A DNA stretch of 7,447 bases, taken from assembly GCA_003220855.1 (NCBI GenBank), contig QHTP01000046.1:1-7447 (forward strand), given 5' to 3'. Made by a program: the position numbers and the translations under genes. Numbering within the stretch: position 1 is the first letter of the stretch; each line of letters begins with the position of its first letter. The notes beneath the pieces are model-generated. The model ran no database searches. It saw only the letters and a list, made by a program, of their open reading frames with translations, and was not told the DNA's origin. Source of the stretch: Gemmatimonadota bacterium (lineage in GTDB: Bacteria; Gemmatimonadota; Gemmatimonadetes; Gemmatimonadales; GWC2-71-9). Below are positions 1-6,113 of this stretch, in pieces.

Positions 1-1
1 G

Positions 2-112
2 ACCTGCCGCCCCGACGCGTTGATGCGCGACACGGGCTGGCGCGCGGAAACCGACCTCGAAACCGGACTGCGGCGAACCGCGCAGTGGTACCGGAAAGAG
101 GGGTGGCTGTGA
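2..112 (+). CDS. NAD-dependent epimerase/dehydratase, C-terminal end (partial)
   Basis: Only the last 36 codons of this gene are in the window, ending at TGA 110-112. The peptide contains RPDALMRDTGWR, then DLETGLRRTAQWY and ends KEGWL. This is the typical tail of extended short-chain dehydrogenases that act on nucleotide sugars (UDP-glucose 4-epimerase and GDP-mannose 4,6-dehydratase type), where a 'lGW.P...leeGL..t..Wy' motif closes the protein. The Rossmann fold and the YxxxK catalytic motif lie upstream of the window, so the substrate cannot be read. The stop overlaps the GTG start of the downstream PAP2 gene (GTGA), so the two are likely co-transcribed and translationally coupled. The family call is fairly safe from the tail alone. 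A specific enzyme name is not supportable. Confidence 0.72.
   Translation, partial: TCRPDALMRDTGWRAETDLETGLRRTAQWYRKEGWL
98..103 (+). promoter_or_regulatory. Ribosome binding site deciding the PAP2 gene start
   Basis: GAGGGG at 98-103 lies 5 nt before GTG 109. This favours GTG 109 over the in-frame GTG codons at 85 and 103, which lie upstream of or inside the site. The site sits inside the last codons of the epimerase gene. Confidence 0.6.
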
Positions 113-1071
113 GCACGTCACACGACGCCATGACGCCACGTTTCACGACGCGACTTGCAACGTTGCGTCGTGGCGTCGTGGAACGCCTCACCGCTGTGGA
201 CATCTTCACGCTCGTCTACGTCGCGGTCGCGACCGGTGCCGTGCTCGCGTTCTCGGGCCACGACCACGCCGGCTGGGACCTGCTGCTCACGGCGCACGCG
301 TTGATCCTGGTCCTGGTGTTGCTCGCTCCCGCAGCGCGGCAGGCGGGCCCCGTGGGTCGCTTCCTGGGCGACTGGTACCCGATGCTGCTCCTGGGTGGGT
401 TGTACGCGGAGGTCGGCGTCCTGAACGTGGACCTTGCATACCAGCACGACCTGGCCGTCCAGCGACTCGAGCTGTGGGCATTCGGCTCGCAGCTCTCGTA
501 TCGCTGGATCCGCGAGATGCCGAACCCGCTGCTCTCGTGGTTTCTCCACGGCTGTTATCTCGCCTACTACGCCATCCTGTACGCGTCGCCGCTCGGGCTG
601 TGGCTGAGCGGGCGCCGTGCCGCGGCGCGACACACCATTTTCGCCGTGATGATCACCTTCTATCTGTGCTACGTGGTGTTTCTGTTTTTCCCGGTGGCGG
701 GACCGCGCTACGCATTCGATCTCGCGCACAACGCGGCGACAGACGTGTGGCCGGCGCGGGCGACGCAGTGGCTGCTCGAGCGCGGCGACTCGTGGGGGGC
801 GGCGTTTCCGTCGTCGCACGTCGCGGCCGCGGTCGTGGCGGCGGTGTGCGCGCTGCGGTACTGGGCTCGCCTGGGACTGGTGCTCACGCCGTTGACGCTC
901 GGGCTGGTGCTGTCGGTCGTGTACGGCCAGTTTCACTACGCGGTGGATGCGGTCGCGGGCTTGATCGTCGCGGGCGCGGTGCTCGCCTCCCACACCATCT
1001 ACTACGCCACCGCCCCCGCCGCCGCGCCGGCGGCCCTCGCCGAGCGGGGGCTCGAGACCGGTCGGGCCTAA
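109..1071 (+). CDS. PAP2_3 family (Aur1/Ipt1-like) membrane phosphatase or headgroup transferase
   Basis: The 320-residue integral membrane protein carries the three PAP2 signature blocks in order: PVAGPR at about 195-200, FPSSH at about 233-237, and GQFHYAVD at about 273-280, with His276 and Asp280. PSSH followed by a G.FHY..D block is the catalytic His/His/Asp arrangement of the PAP2 superfamily. The order, the WYP...E segment at about 89-101 and the size fit the PAP2_3 subgroup, which includes inositol-phosphorylceramide synthases. About six hydrophobic segments alternate with short loops, and the C-terminus is an Ala/Pro-rich tail. The GTG start overlaps the upstream TGA, with GAGGGG 5 nt ahead. 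The gene is convergent with the eight-gene minus-strand operon. The likely chemistry is lipid-phosphate hydrolysis or transfer of a phospho-headgroup between lipids at the membrane. The superfamily is certain. A transferase role is inferred from subgroup and context. Confidence 0.88.
   Translation: MSTSHDAMTPRFTTRLATLRRGVVERLTAVDIFTLVYVAVATGAVLAFSGHDHAGWDLLLTAHALILVLVLLAPAARQAGPVGRFLGDWYPMLLLGGLYAEVGVLNVDLAYQHDLAVQRLELWAFGSQLSYRWIREMPNPLLSWFLHGCYLAYYAILYASPLGLWLSGRRAAARHTIFAVMITFYLCYVVFLFFPVAGPRYAFDLAHNAATDVWPARATQWLLERGDSWGAAFPSSHVAAAVVAAVCALRYWARLGLVLTPLTLGLVLSVVYGQFHYAVDAVAGLIVAGAVLASHTIYYATAPAAAPAALAERGLETGRA
121..180. repeat. Nested inverted/direct repeat at the 5' end of the PAP2 gene
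   Basis: CACGACGCCA at 121-130 is the exact reverse complement of TGGCGTCGTG at 171-180. Inside it, CACGACGC at 144-151 pairs with GCGTCGTG at 165-172, and the palindrome GCAACGTTGC occupies 157-166. The 8-mer CACGACGC is thus present twice directly and twice inverted within 60 bases, starting 12 nt after the GTG start codon. The RNA could fold into competing hairpins close to the initiation region. The repeats lie within codons, so a purely coding origin is possible. Confidence 0.6.
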
Positions 1072-1094
1072 TCCTTAACTCGGGAGGGCCGCCG
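1028..1094. terminator. Long GC-rich inverted repeat at the convergent gene junction (possible bidirectional terminator)
   Basis: CGGCGGCCCTC at 1028-1038 pairs perfectly with GAGGGCCGCCG at 1084-1094. After one bulged G at 1039, CCGAG at 1040-1044 pairs with CTCGG at 1079-1083. This gives 16 base pairs with a single bulge around a 34-nt loop that contains both stop codons (TAA at 1069-1071 on plus, TAA at 1077-1075 on minus). The palindrome GACCGGTC (1056-1063) lies inside the loop. No T-tract follows on either strand, so it is not a canonical intrinsic terminator. It could stop or stabilise both convergent transcripts by structure, possibly with Rho. Confidence 0.5.
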
Positions 1095-1677
1095 CGCGCG
1101 AGGCGACCGTGTCGAGGTCCCCGCCCAGCGCGTCCATCTTCTGCTGGAAACGACAGTCGATGATCAGCAACCCGACCACGTACGCCGTCAGATTGACCAA
1201 GAAGATCACGCTGAAGATGAGCGGGAACGGCAGCCACACTCCGAAGTAAAGCGCGAACCGCTTGACCCCAGGGTCGAGCTTCGAGCGATCGGCGATGCTC
1301 GTCATCAGCAGGATCGCGACCAGCGCGAGGAGCACGAGCCGCCACGGGACGAGGCCCGCCCAGCCGAGCCCCGCGAAAATCACGGCCTCGGAAGCGCGGT
1401 CGAGCTGCGTGTCGAGCCGCCGCCCGGCGGCCGACGCCACGCCATACGCCCGGGCGATCCCGCCGTCGATGCCGTCCAGTACCTGTCCCAACGCCATGAG
1501 GCCCAGCCCCCAGCCAAGGCGTCCCGCCCCGAGGACAACGCCGGCGGCGGCGCTGGCGCCGAACGCCGCCCAGGTCACGTGCGCCGGCGACATTCCGAGT
1601 GTCTCGTGAAAGAGCCGCAGGAGGGGTCGGATGGCGCGGTCCGCGCCCCGTCCGATCGCCGGCGCGAAGTCAAACAC
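1075..1677 (-). CDS. CDP-alcohol phosphatidyltransferase 2 (intact)
   Basis: This 200-residue membrane enzyme has a perfect CDP-alcohol phosphotransferase signature, D(x2)DG(x2)AR(x8)G(x3)D(x3)D: Asp68, Asp71-Gly72, Ala75-Arg76, Gly85, Asp89 and Asp93. These Asp residues bind the metal and the CDP-alcohol, and the last is the expected catalytic base. The length matches short members of the family (phosphatidylinositol-phosphate, phosphatidylglycerophosphate and archaetidyl synthases), with about five to six hydrophobic helices. The start is GTG 1677, which overlaps the preceding gene's TGA by 8 nt. No good ribosome site is visible, so translation probably depends on coupling. Met29 is the next candidate start, but it would remove a family-typical amphipathic N-terminal segment. 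It is the last gene of the operon and the only CDP-AP there with a complete active site. The lipid and alcohol substrates cannot be read from sequence. Confidence 0.9.
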   Translation of the reverse strand: MFDFAPAIGRGADRAIRPLLRLFHETLGMSPAHVTWAAFGASAAAGVVLGAGRLGWGLGLMALGQVLDGIDGGIARAYGVASAAGRRLDTQLDRASEAVIFAGLGWAGLVPWRLVLLALVAILLMTSIADRSKLDPGVKRFALYFGVWLPFPLIFSVIFLVNLTAYVVGLLIIDCRFQQKMDALGGDLDTVASRAAALPS

Positions 1678-2113
1678 GGTGACGGTACCAGTACAGCGCC
1701 GCGAAGCCAGCGAGCAGCAGCACGAACAGCGTGCCTTCCTTGAGCCTGTCGGGAATCGTGACGAGCCACCCGCGAGTCACCCACGTCGAGTAGGGGTACA
1801 GCGGCATCTTCTCGAAACGCACGCTGTAATCCATCGCGACGTGGATCGTGAAGAACAGGAGCGGCACCACGCTGCCGAGAAACACGCACAGCGGCACGAT
1901 CCACAGCAGCGCCACCGGCTCCTGCAGCGACGAGCGCCAGTAGTAACCCCGTTTGTCTCGCAGCCCCACGGCGCGGACGTAGAACGGCGCCTTGACGACG
2001 TGGTCGATGTCGACACCCATGCCGAAGGCGTAGGCGAGCACCTTGTCGCGCCCCTCGAGCCCCATCGCCTGGACGCCCAGCGTGGTGACGAGGAAGTGCG
2101 TGAAGATCGTCAT
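1670..2113 (-). CDS. Small membrane protein resembling metal-dependent membrane hydrolases
   Basis: This is a 147-residue protein with four or so hydrophobic segments. It has a pattern of possible metal ligands: His6 in the first segment (MTIFTHFL), then DIDH at about 35-38, then HVAMD at about 91-95. An N-terminal His, an internal D.DH and a later H...D resemble the YdjM/DUF457-type membrane-bound putative metal-dependent hydrolases, some of which are distantly related to phospholipase C-like proteins. That assignment rests on spacing only and is tentative. The ATG at 2113 overlaps the preceding flippase gene's stop (ATGA), with GGAG at 2127-2124 ten bases ahead. An upstream in-frame extension to 2188 is possible but would lie wholly inside the neighbouring gene. 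The 3' end overlaps the CDP-AP 2 start by 8 nt. Position between a flippase-like protein and a phospholipid synthase suggests a lipid-related role. Confidence 0.7.
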   Translation of the reverse strand: MTIFTHFLVTTLGVQAMGLEGRDKVLAYAFGMGVDIDHVVKAPFYVRAVGLRDKRGYYWRSSLQEPVALLWIVPLCVFLGSVVPLLFFTIHVAMDYSVRFEKMPLYPYSTWVTRGWLVTIPDRLKEGTLFVLLLAGFAALYWYRHRV

Positions 2114-3114
2114 GGCGTCGCGGCTCCGGCCGACGCCACTCGGCGGCGCCCCGATAGCCAGACGAGGCCGACCCCCACGCCGATCCACGCGAGATCACGC
2201 ACCCGGCTCACGATGGCGGTATAGACACCGAGTGCCGGGTCGAGACCCAGCAGCTGGAACAGGAGATAGAGCGCGCTTTCCTTCGTGCCCGCCTCGAACG
2301 GGACGACAAACAGCGCGTTCTGGACGAGCTGCGCAAGTCCACCGATGACGTACGCCCGTGCGTAACCGATGTCGAGTCCCACCGACATGGCGATGAGCAG
2401 GTACTCGGCCATGAAGAGGCAGCGGCTGGCGTACTCGAGCGTCAATGCCTGCAGGAAGCGGCGTGGGCTCGCGTGGTAGAACTGGGTGATCTGCTCGTCC
2501 ATCGAGGCGAGCGTGGCGCGCTTCGGCTCGAGTCGCCGGGCCAGCCGGCCGAGCAGCGGCATGCGGTGCAGCAGGTCGAGCGCGCTTGCGAGCATGCCCC
2601 GCCGGTGGCCCGTCAGAACCAGCAGCGTCAGCGCGGCGAGCACGAGGAACGCCCCCGCCAAGAGCGCGACGATCACCGGCGCGTGGGGCAGCAAGATCAG
2701 GCCCAGCACCACAGCCGTCAGACAGCTCAGGAGCATGCCGAGGGTGTGCAGCATCTGATAGATCACCGCCGACCCGGCGGCACGCCGCAGACCGAGCCAG
2801 GGCGCGACGGCGGCGATCTTGAACGGCTCGCCCCCCACGTTGACGAGCGGGGTCATGTAATTGAGCGAGAAACTGGCCACCGTGATCGCCCAGGCGCGCC
2901 AGAACGGGGGGCGGCTCGGCTCACCCGCCATCACGAGCCACCACGCGCCGGCGTTGCACGCACACACCGCGCCGTACAGTAGCAGGATGGGCACGAACAT
3001 CCAGCCCGTTCGCCGCGCATCCGCGAGCAGCGCCGCCACCCCGATGCGCGCCACCAGATAGGCGAACACCGCGGAGCCGACGACGAACAGCAGGGCCTGG
3101 AGCCGACGACTCAC
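2110..3114 (-). CDS. UPF0104 / lysylphosphatidylglycerol synthase TM-region family, flippase-like membrane protein
   Basis: This 334-residue protein has about seven to eight membrane helices and the organisation of the UPF0104 family (YbhN, AglD and MprF N-terminal flippase-like domain). The first conserved block is NYMTPLVNVGGEPFKI at about 85-100, which corresponds to the family's P...GG...R/K segment. The second is FVVPFEAGTKES at about 269-280, corresponding to the family's P..GG.G..E block and retaining Glu280. A basic cytoplasmic stretch at about 183-200 separates the two halves. No soluble lysyltransferase domain follows, so this is a stand-alone member. Start GTG 3114 overlaps the upstream TGA (GTGA). 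The open frame continues to 3270, but that part is arginine-rich nonsense inside the oxidoreductase gene. Family members are linked to moving lipids or lipid-linked glycans across the membrane. A role in flipping the operon's lipid product is inferred. Confidence 0.86.
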   Translation of the reverse strand: MSRRLQALLFVVGSAVFAYLVARIGVAALLADARRTGWMFVPILLLYGAVCACNAGAWWLVMAGEPSRPPFWRAWAITVASFSLNYMTPLVNVGGEPFKIAAVAPWLGLRRAAGSAVIYQMLHTLGMLLSCLTAVVLGLILLPHAPVIVALLAGAFLVLAALTLLVLTGHRRGMLASALDLLHRMPLLGRLARRLEPKRATLASMDEQITQFYHASPRRFLQALTLEYASRCLFMAEYLLIAMSVGLDIGYARAYVIGGLAQLVQNALFVVPFEAGTKESALYLLFQLLGLDPALGVYTAIVSRVRDLAWIGVGVGLVWLSGRRRVASAGAATP

Positions 3115-4151
3115 ACGCCGCCCGGGATCGCCACCGTCGCGCCGCTCCGGGCAGCCGCGTACGCGTGCTCCACCACGCTGGCCACACGCCCGATGTCGTT
3201 CAGGAATCGCGTGCCGGCGTCGCCTGCGTCGAGGGCAGCGACGAACGCCTCGAACAGGCACGCGAACCACCGGTGATAGGCCGTCTTCTCGAGCTCGGCC
3301 GCGAAGTCCAGCCGCTCGACCGCGCCACGCCGCTCGAGCCGCAGCTCACCGTCCACCCATTCGATCATGCCGGCATCCCCCACGAAGCGGATGCGGTTCT
3401 CGCGCGTCCGCCCGGCCCACGTGAAGAACATCGTCGCCAGCCGGTCGGGGTATTCGAACCGCAGGGCCGCCGTGTCCTCGACGTCGTAGCCCGCGTGCCG
3501 CAGGCGGCCCGTCCAGGCGCCCACCGCGGCCGGCATGCCGCCGACGTCGAGGAGCTGGTAGACGAGGTGCGTGCCGTGGTCGAGCAGCACGCCGCCCCGT
3601 CCCGCCGCGCTCGTGCCGCGCCACGGCGTGGTCCCCGCAGTCCGCCCGGGGTCGGCCGCGAGCCGGTGCACGGAGAACTCCGCCAGGTGCCAGCGACCGA
3701 TGGCACCGGCCGCCAGCCACTCTTTCACGCGCAGCCACACCGGGTTGTAGCGGTGCTGGTGGCACGGCATCACGATGCGCCCGCTCGCCCGGGCCGCGGC
3801 GCCGATGCGCTCGGCCTCAGCGCGGGTGAGCGCCACCGGCTTCTCGCACACCACGTGGTACCCCTGCTCCAGTCCCCACACGGTGAGCTCGAGGTGCGAG
3901 GCGGTTGGCGTGCAGATGTCGATGAAGTCGAGCGGAGCGAGGTCGCGCAGCGCCGCGAGGTCGCGCAGCAACGGAACCCCGTCCACCGACGGGACGGCGG
4001 GCGCGGTGTCCACGACGGCGACCACGTCGACGCGGGGGCGGAGGGCGGCAGCGCCACGCAACGCGGGCAGATGGGACTGCCGCGCGATGCCCCCGGCTCC
4101 GATCAGGGCACCGCGGTAGCGCCGCGGCTCAGGTGACGCGGGCGTAGGCAT
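3111..4151 (-). CDS. Gfo/Idh/MocA family NAD(P)-dependent oxidoreductase
   Basis: This 346-residue soluble enzyme starts with a Rossmann dinucleotide-binding loop, ALIGAGGIARQSH at about 15-27, followed by DFIDICTPTASH. It carries the family's catalytic CEKPVAL motif at 102-108 (Lys104). The C-terminal domain has HQHRYNPVW at about 131-139 and the GVLLDHGTHLVYQLLD segment at about 187-202, with His195 at the usual active-site position. Length and motif order are complete. The family oxidises or reduces a hydroxyl on sugars, cyclitols and related compounds using NAD(P). The ATG at 4151 has GGAG 4 nt ahead and overlaps the end of CDP-AP 1 by 23 nt. An extension to 4220 exists but lacks family features. 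Beside an aminotransferase, the enzyme could supply the ketone for transamination. That link is inferred, and substrate specificity cannot be read. Confidence 0.9.
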   Translation of the reverse strand: MPTPASPEPRRYRGALIGAGGIARQSHLPALRGAAALRPRVDVVAVVDTAPAVPSVDGVPLLRDLAALRDLAPLDFIDICTPTASHLELTVWGLEQGYHVVCEKPVALTRAEAERIGAAARASGRIVMPCHQHRYNPVWLRVKEWLAAGAIGRWHLAEFSVHRLAADPGRTAGTTPWRGTSAAGRGGVLLDHGTHLVYQLLDVGGMPAAVGAWTGRLRHAGYDVEDTAALRFEYPDRLATMFFTWAGRTRENRIRFVGDAGMIEWVDGELRLERRGAVERLDFAAELEKTAYHRWFACLFEAFVAALDAGDAGTRFLNDIGRVASVVEHAYAAARSGATVAIPGGV

Positions 4152-4931
4152 CGTGCTCCGCGTCGAGCAGGCCGCCGAGCGCAGTGGCATTCCACTCGTG
4201 CATCCACAGGAGCACCACAAGCACCAGGCTCATCCACACCGCCTCGGTCCACAGGAACGCGGACGGCCGCCCGGCGATGCCGGCGATTCCCAGCACGGCG
4301 AACCGGATGTTCTGCCCCAACCAGGCGCACAGGGGCAGCACGGCGTCCTGGCGCGCGCGGTACTGCATGCGAAACGGCGTCGAGACGCCGCCCTGCCGCA
4401 GCGCGCGGATGAGCTTCACGGAGCGGGGGAACAGCTGGACCTGTCGCAGCACGTAGTCGCGGTACACACGGGCGCCGAACCGCTGCAGCCACGAGCCGTG
4501 CGGCGCGGGGTCCAGGTCCTCGGGGAGGTCGAGCTCCCCGCGGCCGCCCACGCCGATGTAGAGATACGCGTTGCGCACGAAGTCGATGGCCGCGCTCTGG
4601 AACGTGTGCGCGAGGCCGGCGGCCGCGACGGCACCCGGCCGAAGCGCGTGGACGTGCCGCGCAGCCGCGCCAGCTGCCCGTCCGCCGAGTCGAACACATC
4701 CGACACGACGAACAGTCCGAAGCCGATGAGGTTCGTCCAGTGGTCCCGGTAGGCGAACAGGTGGCCGGCGACGAGCCCGATCACGAGCGACCAGAGGGTC
4801 ACCTGGTCGGCGGAGATACCGGTGGGCAGCAACGCCCGGGCGATGCGGATGCCAATGGGCCGGAAGAAGTGGAGGTCCACCCACTCCTCGACCGACCGTC
4901 CCTTATGCGACAAGTCGTTCGGTGGCTTCAC
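4129..4931 (-). pseudogene. CDP-alcohol phosphatidyltransferase 1, frameshifted with internal deletion
   Basis: The first 100 codons from GTG 4931 encode a normal N-terminus: HKGRSVEEWVDLHFFRP at about 9-25, GISADQVTLWSL at about 38-49, then the start of the CDP-AP signature with Asp81, Asp84-Gly85, Ala88-Arg89 and Gly98. After FGRV (near 4632) the frame turns to nonsense. A second frame takes over at about 4632 with AAAGLAHTFQSAAIDF, which is the family's next conserved block, and runs cleanly to the stop at 4131-4129 with two later hydrophobic segments. The stretch that should follow FGR, including the third and fourth Asp of the motif and a membrane helix, is absent. I estimate about 35-40 residues are lost. 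The span is 803 nt, so the missing length would be 1 modulo 3. As given, no active enzyme can be made. Clean coding on both sides suggests a recent event or an assembly error. The start has AAGGA 8 nt ahead and overlaps the aminotransferase end by 29 nt. Confidence 0.82.
4156..4159 (-). promoter_or_regulatory. Ribosome binding site of the oxidoreductase gene
   Basis: GGAG on the minus strand (4159-4156) lies 4 nt before ATG 4151-4149, inside the last codons of CDP-AP 1. It decides this ATG over the upstream in-frame alternative. Confidence 0.6.
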
Positions 4932-6113
4932 TGAGCACGTCCTTCATGATGGCGAGGGCGCCCATCGCCTGGTCTTCCTCGATGACCAGCGGCGGGTTGA
5001 TGCGAACCTCGGGGTTGTAGATCATGGCCAGCACGCCGCGCGACAGCAGCGTGTCGAAAATCCAGCGGGTGGTCTTCTTGTCGAGCAGCGTGCGGGTGCC
5101 CGGGACCACGAGGTCCATCCCGAGCAGCAAGCCGCGGCCTCGGACGTCGGACACAATCGGCAGCGCCGCCGGCCAGCGCTTGAGCTCCGCGAGCATGCGC
5201 TCGCCCACGCGGCGCGCGTGCTCCACCAGGTTCTCCTCGACGATCGTCTCCACCGTCACACGCGCCGCCGCGGCCGCGAGCGGATTGCCGCCGTACGACG
5301 ACGAGCTGCCGCTCGGATTGGCCCACGGCTTCGAGAAGGCGAGCTCCTCGCGTGCGATCACACCGCTCATCGGGAACCCGCCCCCGAATCCTTTTCCCAC
5401 CGTCAGGATGTCCGGGAGGACCCCCTCGTGCTCGATCGCGAACATCCTTCCGGTGCGGCCGAATCCCGTGATCATCTCGTCGCAGATCAACAGCGCGCCC
5501 AGCTCGTCGGCGAGCTCGCGCAACAGCTGCAGGTAGCCTGGCGGGGGCACGACGTTGCCCGCCGTGCCCTGAATCGGCTCCACGATGATGGCCGCTACTT
5601 CCTTCGTGGTCTCGACCTCGATCTTCTTGCGCAGGAAGTCGACGCAGTGCCATTCGCATGACGGGAAGGTTTTGCCGAACGCGCACCGGGCGCACGAGGC
5701 GTAGGGCGAGAGGTACGCCCCCGGCATCAGCGGCCCGAGCGCGTGCTTGAAGCTCGATCCCAGGACGGGCAGCACGCCCCCGGTCTTGCCATGGAACCCG
5801 CCCCAGAACCCGATCACTTCCGTATGCCCCGTGCGCGACTTCGCCAGGCGCAGCGCCGCCTCGACGGCCTCTGCCCCGCTCGAGTAGAACTGGCTGCGGT
5901 TCAGGTCCCCGGGCGCGAGCTCGGCGAGCAGCTTCACCAGTGCCGCTCGGTGCTCGGTGGTGAAGCTCCCCACATGCACGCGGCCGATCTGCCGCTGCAT
6001 CGCGGCGACGTACTTGGGATGCGCGTAGCCCAGGCTGGCCACGCCCACGCCGGCGAGCAGATCGATGTAACGGTGGGGCCGGGAAGCTGGATCCTGCGCA
6101 ACGTGTGGGTCAC
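4903..6113 (-). CDS. Class-III PLP-dependent aminotransferase, N-terminus disrupted
   Basis: The core, from RYIDLLAGVGVASLG (near 6070) to TAA 4905-4903, is a complete class-III (omega) aminotransferase. It has SSGAEAVEAALR for cofactor phosphate binding, GGFHGK for ring stacking, CDEMITGFGRTG with the Asp that contacts the pyridine nitrogen, and TVGKGFGGGFP with the Schiff-base Lys. C-terminal RGRGLLLGMDL and NPEVRINPPLVIEE are also typical. A C-x2-C-x8-C-x3-C cluster lies near 5694-5644. The expected N-terminus is wrong. GTG 6113, overlapping the ATP-grasp stop as GTGA, reads THTLRRIQLPGP, the usual 'PGP' opening of the family, but in another frame. About 40 residues normally between PGP and RYID are missing. 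The core's own frame stays open to ATG 6174, but that part (MRRRAPSRPTSR...) is antifamily sequence inside the ATP-grasp gene. The enzyme would put an amino group on a ketone or aldehyde, plausibly the product of the downstream oxidoreductase. Activity as given is doubtful. Confidence 0.85.
4940..4944 (-). promoter_or_regulatory. Ribosome binding site of CDP-alcohol phosphatidyltransferase 1
   Basis: AAGGA on the minus strand (4944-4940) lies 8 nt before GTG 4931-4929, within the 3' end of the aminotransferase gene. It supports GTG 4931 as the start rather than TTG 4913. Confidence 0.5.

Noticed and set aside
85..108. GTG 85 or GTG 103 as start of the PAP2 gene
   Set aside because: They precede or overlap the best ribosome site (98-103) and give a longer overlap with the epimerase; GTG 109 has correct spacing.
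118..993. Long open frame antisense to the PAP2 gene
   Set aside because: Arg/His/Gln-rich composition with no family motif, fully antisense to a gene with clear catalytic motifs; expected in GC-rich DNA.
1072..1074. Intrinsic terminator with T-tract between convergent genes
   Set aside because: The inverted repeat is present but neither strand has a run of T after the stem.
3165..4136. Long open frame antisense to the Gfo/Idh/MocA gene
   Set aside because: Low-complexity Arg/His/Val-rich translation and no start context; the opposite strand has a complete recognised enzyme.
4521..4540. Seven-bp perfect hairpin inside CDP-AP 1
   Set aside because: It lies mid-gene in well-read codons (GGRGELDLPED), has no T-tract and is short enough to arise by chance in GC-rich sequence.
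4625..4640. Programmed ribosomal frameshift in CDP-AP 1
   Set aside because: No slippery heptamer is visible, and a frameshift would not restore the missing catalytic Asp residues and helix.
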